In this document: positions 7,793 through 16,397 of the stretch, piece by piece | How positions within the stretch are numbered: the first letter of the stretch is position 1 | How the letters are laid out: each line of letters opens with the position of its first letter | Assembly (NCBI RefSeq): GCF_014652835.1 | Contig: NZ_BMZO01000006.1 | Span: 1-64,000 of the forward strand | DNA from: Limoniibacter endophyticus | GTDB lineage: Bacteria > Pseudomonadota > Alphaproteobacteria > Rhizobiales > Rhizobiaceae | Direction: 5' to 3' | Length of the DNA stretch: 64,000 bases | Position numbers and translations under genes: made by a program | The notes under the pieces: generated by a model | The model's database searches: none | Told to the model about the DNA's origin: nothing | Seen by the model: the letters and a program-made list of their open reading frames with translations, nothing else

Positions 7793-9960
7793 GCAAGGCT
7801 CGCGATGAGTTTGTCGGGGGTCGCGGGCAGATCCCGTATACGGACCCCGCAGGCATTGTAGATTGCATTGAGGACAGCCGCGCCCGCGCCGCAAATACCC
7901 AGTTCGCCCAGCCCCTTGGCTTGTGTCGGTCCGACATAGGCGTCACGTTCCTCGATGAAATGCACCTCCATGTGAGGCACGTCCGCGTGGCAGGGTATAT
8001 GATACTCCGCAAGATCGCGGCTCACTATATGGCCGTCCCGCGGATCGTGCTCCATTGCTTCCGTCAGCGCGATTCCGATGCCGAAAGTGAGGCCGCCCAG
8101 ACATTGCGAACGCGCCGTCTTCTCGTTGAACACGCGGCCGCAGGCAAACACACCCATCATACGCCGCACGCGCACTTCACCGGTCCAGCGATTGACGGCT
8201 ACCTCTGCCCAATGGCTGCCCCACGTGGCTTGTCGGGTGGTTTTTTCTGTGTTTCCCGGCTCGACATGGCCTTCTGCAACGAGCGGTCCGTCAAGCAATT
8301 GACTGATAGGTTGAGCGACATTTCCGGCCCGTGCCATACCATCCTGGAGTGTCAGCTCTTCTTCCGTGCAGCCCATTTTCGTTGCGATGAGCGACCGGAT
8401 TTCCTCGCAGGCCAGATAGACCGATGTGCCGCTCGACGCTGCGCCGAACGAACCGCCGGACCCGGAGGCTGGCGGAAAATTCGTGTCGCCGAGTTCGACA
8501 TGCACATCCTCGCGGGCCAGCCCCAGCATCTCCGCCGCGATCTGACAAAGGATCGTATAGGTGCCGGTACCGATATCGGTCATGTCGGTTTCCACGATGG
8601 CCTTGCCGTCTGCCTTCAATGTAACGCGGGCGCGGGACTCGATGAGCATGTTGACGCGAACCGCCGCCGCAACCCCCATGCCGACGAACCATTCTCCCTC
8701 AAGGCGTTCGCGCGGCGCTTTCCGTCGCGACCAACCGAAGCGTTCTGCACCTTCTCGTAATGCCTCCGCCAGTTTATGACTGGAGAAGGGGCGCTCCGTC
8801 ACTGGCTCCGCTTCGGGAATGTTGCGCAGTCGCAGCTCGACCGGATCGATGCCTACAGCCTCCGCAAGCTCGTCCATCGCCGTTTCGAACACGGTCACGC
8901 CGACTGCTTCTCCCGGAGCTCTGACAGAGCCCGCACAGGATCGGTGAACGCGCGCCACGCCGTGCACGATCTGCCGATGCGCTGCCTGATAGGTGAACGG
9001 CGTTGCCTGCGTCACCGGCTCCGAAAATGCCTCATCCGGCAGGTTGGAGACGAAGGCTTCGTGGCCAATGCCCGTCAGCTTTCCGTCTGTGTCGCAGGCG
9101 AGACGAATGCGTTGCCGCGTTTCGGACCGTCGATGCGCTAGGTCGAATTCCTGTTGACGCGTTAGAGCGACGAGGACGGGCCGTCCCAATTGCTTCGCTG
9201 CGATGGCTGCCGCTATAGTTTCTGCATTAACGCCAAGCTTCGAGCCGAACCCGCCTCCAACATAGGGTGCAAGAAGACGAACCTGCGCGGGCTTGATGCC
9301 GAGTGCATCGGCAACCTGCAGCTTGTTCGACGAAAGCATCTGCATGCCGGCGCGGATCGTGACACTATCGCCGTTCCATTCGGCGATTGCCGCATGCGGC
9401 TCCATGGCCGATGCCGCATGGGCCGGCGTATGCCAGACATTGTCGATGCTGAAGGCCGCTTCTTTCACTGCTTGATCAAGATCACCATGACTTGATTGCT
9501 TTTTCTCGGGAAACTCCGGCTCGACGGCTTCCGGGTTGACCGCCGCTGCTTCGACCGAGTAACGCAGTTCGAGGTTGAGCGCCGCGTCACGCGCGGCTTC
9601 GAAGGTTTCTGCCACGACGAGCGCCACGGCCTGGCCCATATAATCGACGGTGTCGGGACCTGCCATCGGTCCCGTTTTTGCCATGCCCTGCGCGGCGCGA
9701 CGTAGCATTCGCTCATCGTGAATGACGGCGAGCACGCCCGTCACGCCTCCTACCTCCAAAACCTTGCCATGTGGAATGGCCGCCTGCACCAGGACTCCAT
9801 AAACAAGGCCGACAGGGCGGGCTTCCGCTGCATAGGTCGCGCGGCCCGCAACCTTGAGAGGCCCTTCGAAGCGGTCAATCGGCTTGCCCAGGATGCCCTG
9901 AACCATATCGTCGAGGCGGTTGCGGTAATCGGGGATGTCCACCTTGAGATGATGGGTCAT
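7789..9960 (-). CDS. Aldehyde oxidoreductase, molybdenum-binding subunit (PaoC/YagR-like)
   Basis: A 723-residue large subunit of the xanthine oxidase family, with an N-terminal aldehyde-oxidase a/b-hammerhead domain and a C-terminal Mo-cofactor domain. Visible motifs are GGGFGSKLG and the GLGE motif with the catalytic base at Glu686 ([11 protein letters not shown]), 37 residues from the end as in PaoC-type proteins. The length matches E. coli PaoC (about 730). Together with the two small subunits it should form a heterotrimer that hydroxylates aldehydes, possibly aromatic ones, to carboxylic acids. Overlaps with both neighbours (ATGA) point to one translationally coupled operon. Xanthine dehydrogenase is less likely because of the resemblance of the FAD subunit to PaoB. 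Confidence 0.88.
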   Translation of the reverse strand: MTHHLKVDIPDYRNRLDDMVQGILGKPIDRFEGPLKVAGRATYAAEARPVGLVYGVLVQAAIPHGKVLEVGGVTGVLAVIHDERMLRRAAQGMAKTGPMAGPDTVDYMGQAVALVVAETFEAARDAALNLELRYSVEAAAVNPEAVEPEFPEKKQSSHGDLDQAVKEAAFSIDNVWHTPAHAASAMEPHAAIAEWNGDSVTIRAGMQMLSSNKLQVADALGIKPAQVRLLAPYVGGGFGSKLGVNAETIAAAIAAKQLGRPVLVALTRQQEFDLAHRRSETRQRIRLACDTDGKLTGIGHEAFVSNLPDEAFSEPVTQATPFTYQAAHRQIVHGVARVHRSCAGSVRAPGEAVGVTVFETAMDELAEAVGIDPVELRLRNIPEAEPVTERPFSSHKLAEALREGAERFGWSRRKAPRERLEGEWFVGMGVAAAVRVNMLIESRARVTLKADGKAIVETDMTDIGTGTYTILCQIAAEMLGLAREDVHVELGDTNFPPASGSGGSFGAASSGTSVYLACEEIRSLIATKMGCTEEELTLQDGMARAGNVAQPISQLLDGPLVAEGHVEPGNTEKTTRQATWGSHWAEVAVNRWTGEVRVRRMMGVFACGRVFNEKTARSQCLGGLTFGIGIALTEAMEHDPRDGHIVSRDLAEYHIPCHADVPHMEVHFIEERDAYVGPTQAKGLGELGICGAGAAVLNAIYNACGVRIRDLPATPDKLIASLA

Positions 9961-10925
9961 GGATTCACCTCCGTCTGCGTGGCGTCGGCAAGAACGGCTT
10001 TCAGTGTGCGTTTCAGAAGCGGTACCTTGAATGCATTGTCCGTTTGTGGCTCTGCGTTGCGAAGGAGGTGTTCGGCGATCCGGTCGAAGAGTGTGCCCGA
10101 CGGCTCTTGCCCGAGCAACATCTCCTCAATTTCAGGATCGCGCCATGGCATGTGGGCCACGCCGCCGAAGGCAAGCGCCGCATGGACGATTCTGCCAGCC
10201 TCCATCCTGACAATGGCTGCAACGGAGACCAGCGCAAAGGCATAGGAGGCACGGTCGCGCACCTTGCGATATCGTTGTTCGCCGCCAGCCGGAGCGGGCA
10301 GGGAGACTGCCGTGATGATCTCGCCGGGTTCCAGCACGGTCTCGATGTGCGGCGTGGCTCCCGGCAAACGGTAGAAGCGTGCCAGCGGCACCTGGCGCGT
10401 CGTCCGGCCCTCGATCTCTACCGCTGCGTCGAGCGCCATCAGCGCAACCGCCATGTCGCTCGGATGTGTCGCGATGCAATGAGGGGATGTGCCGAAGATC
10501 GCGTGGTTGCGATTGATGCCACCTATTGCCGAACAGCCTTCCCCGGGCATCCGCTTGTTGCAGGCCATGCGGGTATCATAGAAATAGGGACAGCGTGTGC
10601 GCTGCATCAGGTTACCAGCGGTCGTCGCCATGTTGCGGAGCTGGCCGCTCGCACCCGCAAGCAGGGCCCGCGAGAGCACCGGATAATCGCTGCGAATGAC
10701 CGGATGAGCTGCCAGATCGCTGTTCTTCACCAATGCCCCTATGCGCAACCCGGTTTCTGTCTCCTCGACCGAATCAAGATCAAGCCGGGTGATATCGACA
10801 AGCATTTCCGGGCGCGTGATCTCATGCTTCATCAGATCCAGAAGATTGGTGCCGCCGGCGATAATGGTCGCTCCTGGCGGCAGATCGGCAATCGATGTGG
10901 CACGGTGATAGGAAAACTGTCTCAC
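9957..10925 (-). CDS. Aldehyde oxidoreductase, FAD-binding subunit with extra 4Fe-4S site (PaoB/YagS-like)
   Basis: A 322-residue FAD subunit of the xanthine oxidase family, with FAD-contact motifs [15 protein letters not shown] (19-33) and TTAGNLMQ (101-108). A cysteine-rich insertion follows at residues 110-150: Cys112, Cys122, Cys131 and Cys150. This insertion and the neighbouring [15 protein letters not shown] are characteristic of PaoB-type subunits, which carry a [4Fe-4S] cluster absent from ordinary xanthine dehydrogenases. It sits between the large and the 2Fe-2S subunits and overlaps both by 4 bp. Confidence 0.87.
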   Translation of the reverse strand: MRQFSYHRATSIADLPPGATIIAGGTNLLDLMKHEITRPEMLVDITRLDLDSVEETETGLRIGALVKNSDLAAHPVIRSDYPVLSRALLAGASGQLRNMATTAGNLMQRTRCPYFYDTRMACNKRMPGEGCSAIGGINRNHAIFGTSPHCIATHPSDMAVALMALDAAVEIEGRTTRQVPLARFYRLPGATPHIETVLEPGEIITAVSLPAPAGGEQRYRKVRDRASYAFALVSVAAIVRMEAGRIVHAALAFGGVAHMPWRDPEIEEMLLGQEPSGTLFDRIAEHLLRNAEPQTDNAFKVPLLKRTLKAVLADATQTEVNP

Positions 10926-11446
10926 GCTGCCTCCTCGCGCTCGCGCGTCTCGTCAAGTGCTGCTTGAATGGCGTCGATAATATTGGAATAGGCAGCGCAG
11001 CGGCACAAATTGCCGCTCATGCGTTCGGCGATTTCCGCATGGGTGGGAGCATATGGCCCGTCCAGGTTGCCGGAGACATGGCTTGGCCAGTTGGCCTTCA
11101 ACTCCTCGATCATCGCAGTCGCGGAGCAGATCTGGCCGGGTGTGCAATAGCCGCACTGGAAGCCGTCATGCGTGACGAATTGCGCTTGCAGCGGCGAAAG
11201 ATGGGTTGCGGTGCCGAGGCCTTCGATGGTGGTGATTTCCGAACCATCCGACATGCAGGCGAGCTTCAGGCAGGAATTCACCCGCCGTCCGTCCATGATC
11301 ACGGTACATGCGCCGCATTGTCCGTGGTCGCAGCCCTTTTTCGTGCCGGTTAATCCGAGATGGTGGCGAAGTGCATCAAGAAGGGTGGTGCGCGTGTCCA
11401 GATCCATCTGATGGATCTGGCCATTAATATTGAGTTCGACCTGCAT
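10922..11446 (-). CDS. Aldehyde oxidoreductase, 2x[2Fe-2S] subunit (PaoA/YagT-like)
   Basis: A 174-residue iron-sulfur subunit. The plant-ferredoxin-type cluster ligands are Cys39, Cys44, Cys47 and Cys59 ([11 protein letters not shown]). The second, family-specific cluster uses Cys98, Cys101, Cys148 and Cys150 (QCGYCTPG and NLCRCAAY). E. coli PaoA is longer and has a twin-arginine leader that takes the complex to the periplasm. Here no such leader is present, so the enzyme should stay in the cytoplasm. It is the first gene of the operon; the promoter should lie in 11447-11700. Confidence 0.88.
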   Translation of the reverse strand: MQVELNINGQIHQMDLDTRTTLLDALRHHLGLTGTKKGCDHGQCGACTVIMDGRRVNSCLKLACMSDGSEITTIEGLGTATHLSPLQAQFVTHDGFQCGYCTPGQICSATAMIEELKANWPSHVSGNLDGPYAPTHAEIAERMSGNLCRCAAYSNIIDAIQAALDETREREEAA

Positions 11447-11778
11447 GGAACCTCCGATGGCTGGCGAAGCGCTGGCTGGCGGTCTTTCTCTAACGGACGA
11501 CGCTCTTCTTGTGTTCCGACGATGTTGTTTCCCGTTTCTTGTTTGCGGAGAAAATTCATTCGCTCACGCGCGACTGTCGGGTGGCTCATTCCGGATATGA
11601 GGATCTTCCCTTGGGTCCTCCAGACAGCGGAATTTCGGCGCGACTAGAACGCTGGCCTACATAATCTGCAGAATTCGGAAAATGATCCTACAAAGAGGTG
11701 GTACCGCGAACGCGGTTGGCTCGTTTGTACATGAAGGAGTTTTTATGTTTGCGGCATAGTGAACCGGAGGTCGCCGCA
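11447..11778. promoter_or_regulatory. Divergent promoter region between the oxidoreductase and ABC operons, with ACCGCG dyad
   Basis: This 332-bp gap separates two divergent operons. A short perfect dyad ACCGCG-AA-CGCGGT lies at 11703-11716, about 65 bp before the substrate-binding protein start, and could be an operator. The 5' part shows nothing distinctive. A very short AUG-MFAA-stop frame at 11745-11759, behind AAGGAG, is probably incidental. Confidence 0.35.
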
Positions 11779-12627
11779 ATGTTTTTCTCGTCTACAAATT
11801 CTTTCATAAAAGTTGTCGCGGGCGGCGTTGCCTTGCTCGGCGTTGCTCTTGCGTCCGGCACCGCCCAGGCCGATGCCACGCTTGATCGCATCAAGGCTCG
11901 CGGCAAGATCACTGCGGGCGTGATCCTGTCCGGGGCGCCGTTCGGCTACATCGACCCGAAGAGTCAGGAACAGAAGGGCCTCAATGTCGATCTTGCCAAA
12001 GCTATTGCGGCCGAACTCGGTGTTGAACTCGAGACCCAGACCGTCACACCGCCGAACCGCGTGCAGTTCCTGACGCAGGGGAAGGTCGATATTCTTCTCG
12101 CCAACATGCAGTGGACCGAGGAACGTGCCAAGACGCTTGGATATGCCAAGACGCCGTTCGACCGCGTTGGCGGTGCTGCTGTCGGCCGCAAGGACAGTGG
12201 CATCAAGGACTGGTCGGATCTGAAGGGCAAGGTCGCCTGCGTCTCGCAAGGATCTAACTATACGCAGCCGCTGATCGAGGAACATGGTGCGATCGTCAAG
12301 GGATTGCCGAGCCAGCCGGATTCGCTTCTCGCCCTCAAGGGCGGCAATTGCGACGTCTCCGTCCACGTCGCTCCGACCGTAGGCCTTATGCTTCAGGACC
12401 GCGCCGAGGAGTGGAAGGATTTCGCGATCGTCATTCCGACCGATCTGATCCCTTCCGACTCCGTCATCTGGTTCCGCAAGGACCAGCCTGATATGGAAGC
12501 CGCGATCGATAAGGCCATCCAGAAGCTGCACGGAACCGGCAAAATGCTCGAAATCGCCAAGGCAAATCGCCTTCTCAACACGAGCTTCCTTGAGGAACAG
12601 CAGAAAAAGTACGCGACCAGCCAGTAA
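11779..12627 (+). CDS. Polar amino-acid-type ABC transporter, periplasmic binding protein
   Basis: A 282-residue family 3 solute-binding protein. A signal peptide of about 31 residues (hydrophobic core VVAGGVALLGVALASG, cleavage after AQA) precedes the mature domain, which starts with the usual TLDRIKARGKITAGV. The ATG at 11779 is chosen because GGAGG lies 8 bp upstream and the signal peptide begins there; the frame upstream is not family-like. It is the first gene of a six-gene unit with two permeases, an ATPase, an MmgE/PrpD protein and a flavin monooxygenase. The ligand is probably an amino acid or amino-acid-like carboxylate. Confidence 0.87.
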   Translation: MFFSSTNSFIKVVAGGVALLGVALASGTAQADATLDRIKARGKITAGVILSGAPFGYIDPKSQEQKGLNVDLAKAIAAELGVELETQTVTPPNRVQFLTQGKVDILLANMQWTEERAKTLGYAKTPFDRVGGAAVGRKDSGIKDWSDLKGKVACVSQGSNYTQPLIEEHGAIVKGLPSQPDSLLALKGGNCDVSVHVAPTVGLMLQDRAEEWKDFAIVIPTDLIPSDSVIWFRKDQPDMEAAIDKAIQKLHGTGKMLEIAKANRLLNTSFLEEQQKKYATSQ

Positions 12628-12652
12628 ATATTGCACCGCGCACAATAAAGGT

Positions 12653-12677
12653 CCGCCGTTGCCTGACGCAGCGGCGG
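12653..12677 (+). other. Intercistronic hairpin after the binding-protein gene
   Basis: CCGCCGTTGC (12653-12662) pairs with GCAGCGGCGG (12668-12677) over ten positions including one G-U, with loop CTGAC. No T-run follows. Such hairpins behind binding-protein genes commonly protect the upstream mRNA so that binding protein exceeds permease. It ends just before the first ATG of the permease, so it may also limit permease translation. Confidence 0.5.
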
Positions 12678-12679
12678 AG

Positions 12680-13450
12680 ATGATTTCAGACGAAACGGTT
12701 CAAGCAATGCAGAACGATATCGTCCAGACCATCATATCGCTTACCGCGGCGATTGGGCTGAACTTCGATTTTCTCAACAGCGGCTACGAAGTCGACATGT
12801 GGCTCGACGGGATGGGGATGAGCCTCATCCTCATTGCAGTCACTATTCCGCTCAGCCTCGTCTTCGGGGTTCTGTTTGCCGCTGCCCTTACCTCGGGCAA
12901 GACCTGGCTTTCGGCTCCGGTCCGAGCCTATATCGAGTTGACGCGGAACACGCCGACTCTGGTGCAGCTCATGTTCGGCTTCCTTGTTCTTAACATGCTT
13001 ATCACCAACGCCGTTGGCGGGGCGCAGAACAACCCCTTCACGCCGTTCTTCTGGGTCGTGTCAGTCACGGGTTTGCACATTGCCGCCTTCCATGCCGAGG
13101 CGTTGCGCGGCGGTATCGAGGCGGTGCCGTCCACGACGGTCGAGGCCGCACGATCCATCGGCTTCAGCCAGAACCAAGTGCTTCTCTATGTGGAACTGCC
13201 GCTGGCAATCCGCACGGCGCTTCCCTCCATAGTCAATAATCTCGTCAACCTGGTGAAACTCACCACGGTCGGCTCCGCTATTGCGGTCAGTGAAATCACT
13301 TATGCCTCACTGATGATCTGGACGCAGCGCGACAATGTCATCGAACTGATGATCGTGCTTTTGCTCTTCTTCTCCGTCATTAATCTTGTCGTCGCTCGTA
13401 TCGGTTATTGGTTCGAGCGCCGTCTTGCCGTTCCGGGATTTGGACAATGA
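12680..13450 (+). CDS. Amino-acid-type ABC transporter permease
   Basis: A permease of the HisM/GlnP type with about five transmembrane helices. The EAA loop is [22 protein letters not shown]. The start is uncertain: ATG at 12680 (256 residues) lies directly after a hairpin, ATG at 12707 is the next choice, and TTG at 12659 behind AAAGG is also in frame. It forms the inner-membrane channel together with the next permease, whose ATG overlaps its stop (ATGA). Confidence 0.85.
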   Translation: MISDETVQAMQNDIVQTIISLTAAIGLNFDFLNSGYEVDMWLDGMGMSLILIAVTIPLSLVFGVLFAAALTSGKTWLSAPVRAYIELTRNTPTLVQLMFGFLVLNMLITNAVGGAQNNPFTPFFWVVSVTGLHIAAFHAEALRGGIEAVPSTTVEAARSIGFSQNQVLLYVELPLAIRTALPSIVNNLVNLVKLTTVGSAIAVSEITYASLMIWTQRDNVIELMIVLLLFFSVINLVVARIGYWFERRLAVPGFGQ

Positions 13451-14232
13451 GCGCGATCACCCTTCATCAGGAGCCGCGTTCGCGCCGCGTTTCGGTTCCG
13501 ACTGCGACCTTTGCGCTGACGCTTATAGCCATCGTGCTGTGGCTTGTCTTCGACCCCTCTCTTGGGCAGGTGCTGCTGCAATGGCTGCCCTATCTCGGCA
13601 AGGGCTTCAGCATGAATGTGCTGATAAGCGTCTGCGCGATTTCGCTTGGCACCATCGCCGGTGTCGCGCTAGGGGCGATGGAGCTTGCGCCTTACAAGTT
13701 CATCCGCGTTCCCGCGATCGCCTATGTGCAAATTTTCCGCAACGCGCCGCATCTCGTGCTGATCTTTGCCGCAACCTATATTTTTCCCTTCGAACTGGTC
13801 ATCTTCGGCAATTACGTGCCGTTTCCGGATTGGGTGAAGGCGGTTGTCGGGCTTGCCATTCCGGCGAGTGCGCATATCGCCGAAATCACTCGCGGCGCGT
13901 TGCAATCCATTCCCACCACTCAGTGGGAAGCTTCGCAAAGTCTCGGTTTTTCGCGTTTGCAATCGCTTCGCTGGATCATTCTGCCGCAATGCATCAAACG
14001 CTCGCTGCCGCCATGGATGAACCTTTATGCCTCGATCACGATGGGAACCGCACTTGCCTCACTCGTCGGCGTGCACGAGCTGCTGCATTCGGCCACGGAT
14101 GCCTCGACTGCGGTGCAGCGCAACGATTTCACCGTGGTGGTCTATGTCACCGTGCTGATGGCGTTCTTTCTGTTCTGCTATCCCGTCTCCCGTTACACGC
14201 AGCGCCTCGAAAAGCGCTTCGCTCTCCGCTGA
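13447..14232 (+). CDS. Amino-acid-type ABC transporter permease
   Basis: A 261-residue second permease of the same transporter, with an EAA loop (EITRGALQSIPTTQWEASQS) in the C-terminal half and about five to six hydrophobic segments. The start ATG at 13447 overlaps the previous stop codon as ATGA, so it is translationally coupled. With the preceding permease it should make the heterodimeric channel. Confidence 0.86.
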   Translation: MSAITLHQEPRSRRVSVPTATFALTLIAIVLWLVFDPSLGQVLLQWLPYLGKGFSMNVLISVCAISLGTIAGVALGAMELAPYKFIRVPAIAYVQIFRNAPHLVLIFAATYIFPFELVIFGNYVPFPDWVKAVVGLAIPASAHIAEITRGALQSIPTTQWEASQSLGFSRLQSLRWIILPQCIKRSLPPWMNLYASITMGTALASLVGVHELLHSATDASTAVQRNDFTVVVYVTVLMAFFLFCYPVSRYTQRLEKRFALR

Positions 14233-14247
14233 CCGATTGGAATTCTC

Positions 14248-15042
14248 ATGACTTTGAACGGAAAAACCGCCGAAACGCTGGTCGCGCTTGAGGACGTGCA
14301 TCTTTCTTTCGGCCAGAATGAGGTTTTGAAGGGAATAGATCTGCAGGTTTCCAAGGGTGAGGCAGTTTCGATCATCGGCCCCAGCGGGTCGGGTAAATCG
14401 ACCATCCTGCGCTGCATCAATGGTCTGCTCACGCCGCAATCTGGAAAGATCAGCGTCGGTGAGACCCGGGTCGACCAACTCAAGACCGAGGCCGAAAAGA
14501 TTGCTCTGCGCAAGCGGATCGGCATTGTCTTCCAGCAGTTCAATCTTTTCCCGCATCTGACCGTACTCGACAATATCACCATCGCGCCGATCAAGATCCT
14601 GGGCACGCCAAAAGCCGAAGCCGAGCGTCACGCCCGGGAACTCCTGGAGCGCGTGCACCTGTCAGCGAAGGTGAATGCCTATCCGGGCGAGTTGTCCGGT
14701 GGTCAGCAGCAGCGCGTTGCGATCGGACGCGCGCTTGCCATGCGTCCGGAACTGGTCCTCTTCGACGAGGTTACCTCCGCGCTCGATCCCGAGACGGTTG
14801 GCGAGGTTCTGGCTGTTATCCGCGAATTGGTACAGGAAGGCATGACGAGCATTCTCGTCACCCACGAAATGCGCTTTGCCGAGGAAATCAGCGACAAGGT
14901 CATCTTCACCGAGAATGGCCGCATAGTCGAGCAAGGACCGCCGGACTATCTGTTTCACAAGGCGGATAACCCGCGCATTCGCAGTTTCGTCGGCGGCTTG
15001 AGCGGCCATTCCGCGCGCGGTCAGTATGGCGAGGGTATCTGA
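14248..15042 (+). CDS. Amino-acid-type ABC transporter ATP-binding protein
   Basis: A 264-residue ATPase. Walker [10 protein letters not shown] is at residues 44-52, the signature is LSGGQQQR, and Walker B is LVLFDE. The Walker B segment continues VTSALDP, typical of the polar amino acid (GlnQ/HisP) family. It energises the two permeases encoded upstream. Its stop TGA overlaps the ATG of the MmgE/PrpD gene, tying the transporter to the downstream enzymes. Confidence 0.9.
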   Translation: MTLNGKTAETLVALEDVHLSFGQNEVLKGIDLQVSKGEAVSIIGPSGSGKSTILRCINGLLTPQSGKISVGETRVDQLKTEAEKIALRKRIGIVFQQFNLFPHLTVLDNITIAPIKILGTPKAEAERHARELLERVHLSAKVNAYPGELSGGQQQRVAIGRALAMRPELVLFDEVTSALDPETVGEVLAVIRELVQEGMTSILVTHEMRFAEEISDKVIFTENGRIVEQGPPDYLFHKADNPRIRSFVGGLSGHSARGQYGEGI

Positions 15043-16376
15043 TGATGAGCGCTCTCACCCAAACCTTGTCCGAAGCAATAGCCAGCGCTGATCCGCTTCA
15101 TGACGCGAGCGCCATGAAGGCGGGGCGGGAAGCGATTGTCGACTATCTTGCCTGCGCGATTGCCGGCGCGGCCGATCGCAGTACGCTTGTCGTGCGCGAC
15201 GCACTTGGCTCGGCGCCCGGCGATGCCATCCTGATAGGTTCCGCGGAGAAGCGCGACGCTTTTTCCGCTGCCCTCATCAATGGACATGCCGGCCATGTTC
15301 TCGACTATGACGATGTGCATGCCAGCGTGCGCGGGCATCCCACCGCGGTCATTATTCCGGCGCTCCTGGCAAGCGGCATAGCTGCTCGCGCGGATGATTT
15401 CATCGCCGCTTATGTCGTCGGTCTGGAAGTCATGGCTCGCATCGGTCTGGCCCTGGGTACAAGGCACTATGAAAACGGGTTTCATGCGACGGCAACCCTC
15501 GGCCCGATCGGCGCTGCCGCAGCCATCGCACGGCTGCAGGGCTTGTCGGTAGAGAAAACGGCGGTCGCGCTTGGACTTGCTGCAACGCAATCGGCAGGTC
15601 TTCGTCTGCAATTCGGCTATGATGCCAAACCGCTCCATGTTGGCCTTGCCGCCCGTTCGGGGCTGAGCGCTGCGCGTCTGGCCGCAGTCGGCTTTACCGG
15701 CGCGGATGATTTCCTCGAGGGACCGATCGGTTTTTTCGAGGCCTTTGCCTTCGGTGCGGAGCAGCCGTTGAGGGTGGTCGAGAATTTCGGCGCGCCGTGG
15801 CAGATCACCGCGCCCGGCTTGACGCTGAAAGCATTTCCCTGCTGCACTGCGAGCCACCCCGTCGCTGTTGCGGCGCTGGAGTTGCGCGCAAAGGGGCTTG
15901 CAGCCGAAGATATCGACCAAGCGATTATCACTTTTCCGCCCGGTGGCGATGCCGCGCTCGTGGCTGGTCCTGCACCGCAGAACGGCATCGATGCCCGTTT
16001 CAGCGCCGAATATGTCTTCGCCGCGGCTTTGATCGACGGCAAGCTTGGCATCGACCATTTCGATGAGCGGCCGACGCGTGCCGACATTCGGGCACTCGCT
16101 ATGCGGATTGAACGTCGCCATGACGAGACGGCGCGTCGCCTGTCGCCTGATCCCACCACGCGGTTCGTCGTTTTGGAGGTGGCAAAGAAAGACGGCGCGG
16201 CGCTGTCGCATCGTGTCGATGGTCTGCCGAGCCTTGCCGATCCGGCAGAGAAGTTTATCGACGCAACGAGAGGCTATGCGGCTTTTGCCGAGATCCCTGA
16301 TTTCGTCCGCAAGATGACTGACGGGCGCGATCTTGCCCGCCTGCTGGCTCTGCTCAACCAACCGCTTTCACACTGA
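15042..16376 (+). CDS. MmgE/PrpD family protein (possible iminodisuccinate-epimerase-like enzyme)
   Basis: A 444-residue protein of the MmgE/PrpD fold, with the conserved segments INGHAGHVLDYDDVH and RGHPTAVIIPALLA near residues 82-113 and KAFPCCTASHP in the middle. Family members include 2-methylcitrate dehydratase, cis-aconitate decarboxylase and the iminodisuccinate epimerase of Agrobacterium tumefaciens BY6. The setting, fused translationally to an amino-acid-type transporter and followed by an NtaA-type monooxygenase, fits an epimerase or lyase acting on an aminopolycarboxylate better than methylcitrate metabolism. The substrate is inferred, not seen. Confidence 0.75.
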   Translation: MMSALTQTLSEAIASADPLHDASAMKAGREAIVDYLACAIAGAADRSTLVVRDALGSAPGDAILIGSAEKRDAFSAALINGHAGHVLDYDDVHASVRGHPTAVIIPALLASGIAARADDFIAAYVVGLEVMARIGLALGTRHYENGFHATATLGPIGAAAAIARLQGLSVEKTAVALGLAATQSAGLRLQFGYDAKPLHVGLAARSGLSAARLAAVGFTGADDFLEGPIGFFEAFAFGAEQPLRVVENFGAPWQITAPGLTLKAFPCCTASHPVAVAALELRAKGLAAEDIDQAIITFPPGGDAALVAGPAPQNGIDARFSAEYVFAAALIDGKLGIDHFDERPTRADIRALAMRIERRHDETARRLSPDPTTRFVVLEVAKKDGAALSHRVDGLPSLADPAEKFIDATRGYAAFAEIPDFVRKMTDGRDLARLLALLNQPLSH

Positions 16377-16397
16377 ATTCCGAAACGAGATTTTGCC

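Noticed and set aside
7729-8760. Plus-strand frame of 343 codons opposite the aldehyde oxidoreductase large subunit
   Set aside because: Antisense shadow; the minus-strand gene has clear catalytic motifs.
11745-11759. Four-residue leader ORF (MFAA) behind AAGGAG before the binding-protein gene
   Set aside because: Too short to be informative; no attenuator structure is visible around it.
15021-16361. Minus-strand frame of 446 codons opposite the MmgE/PrpD gene
   Set aside because: It mirrors the codon structure of the real gene and has no recognisable motif.
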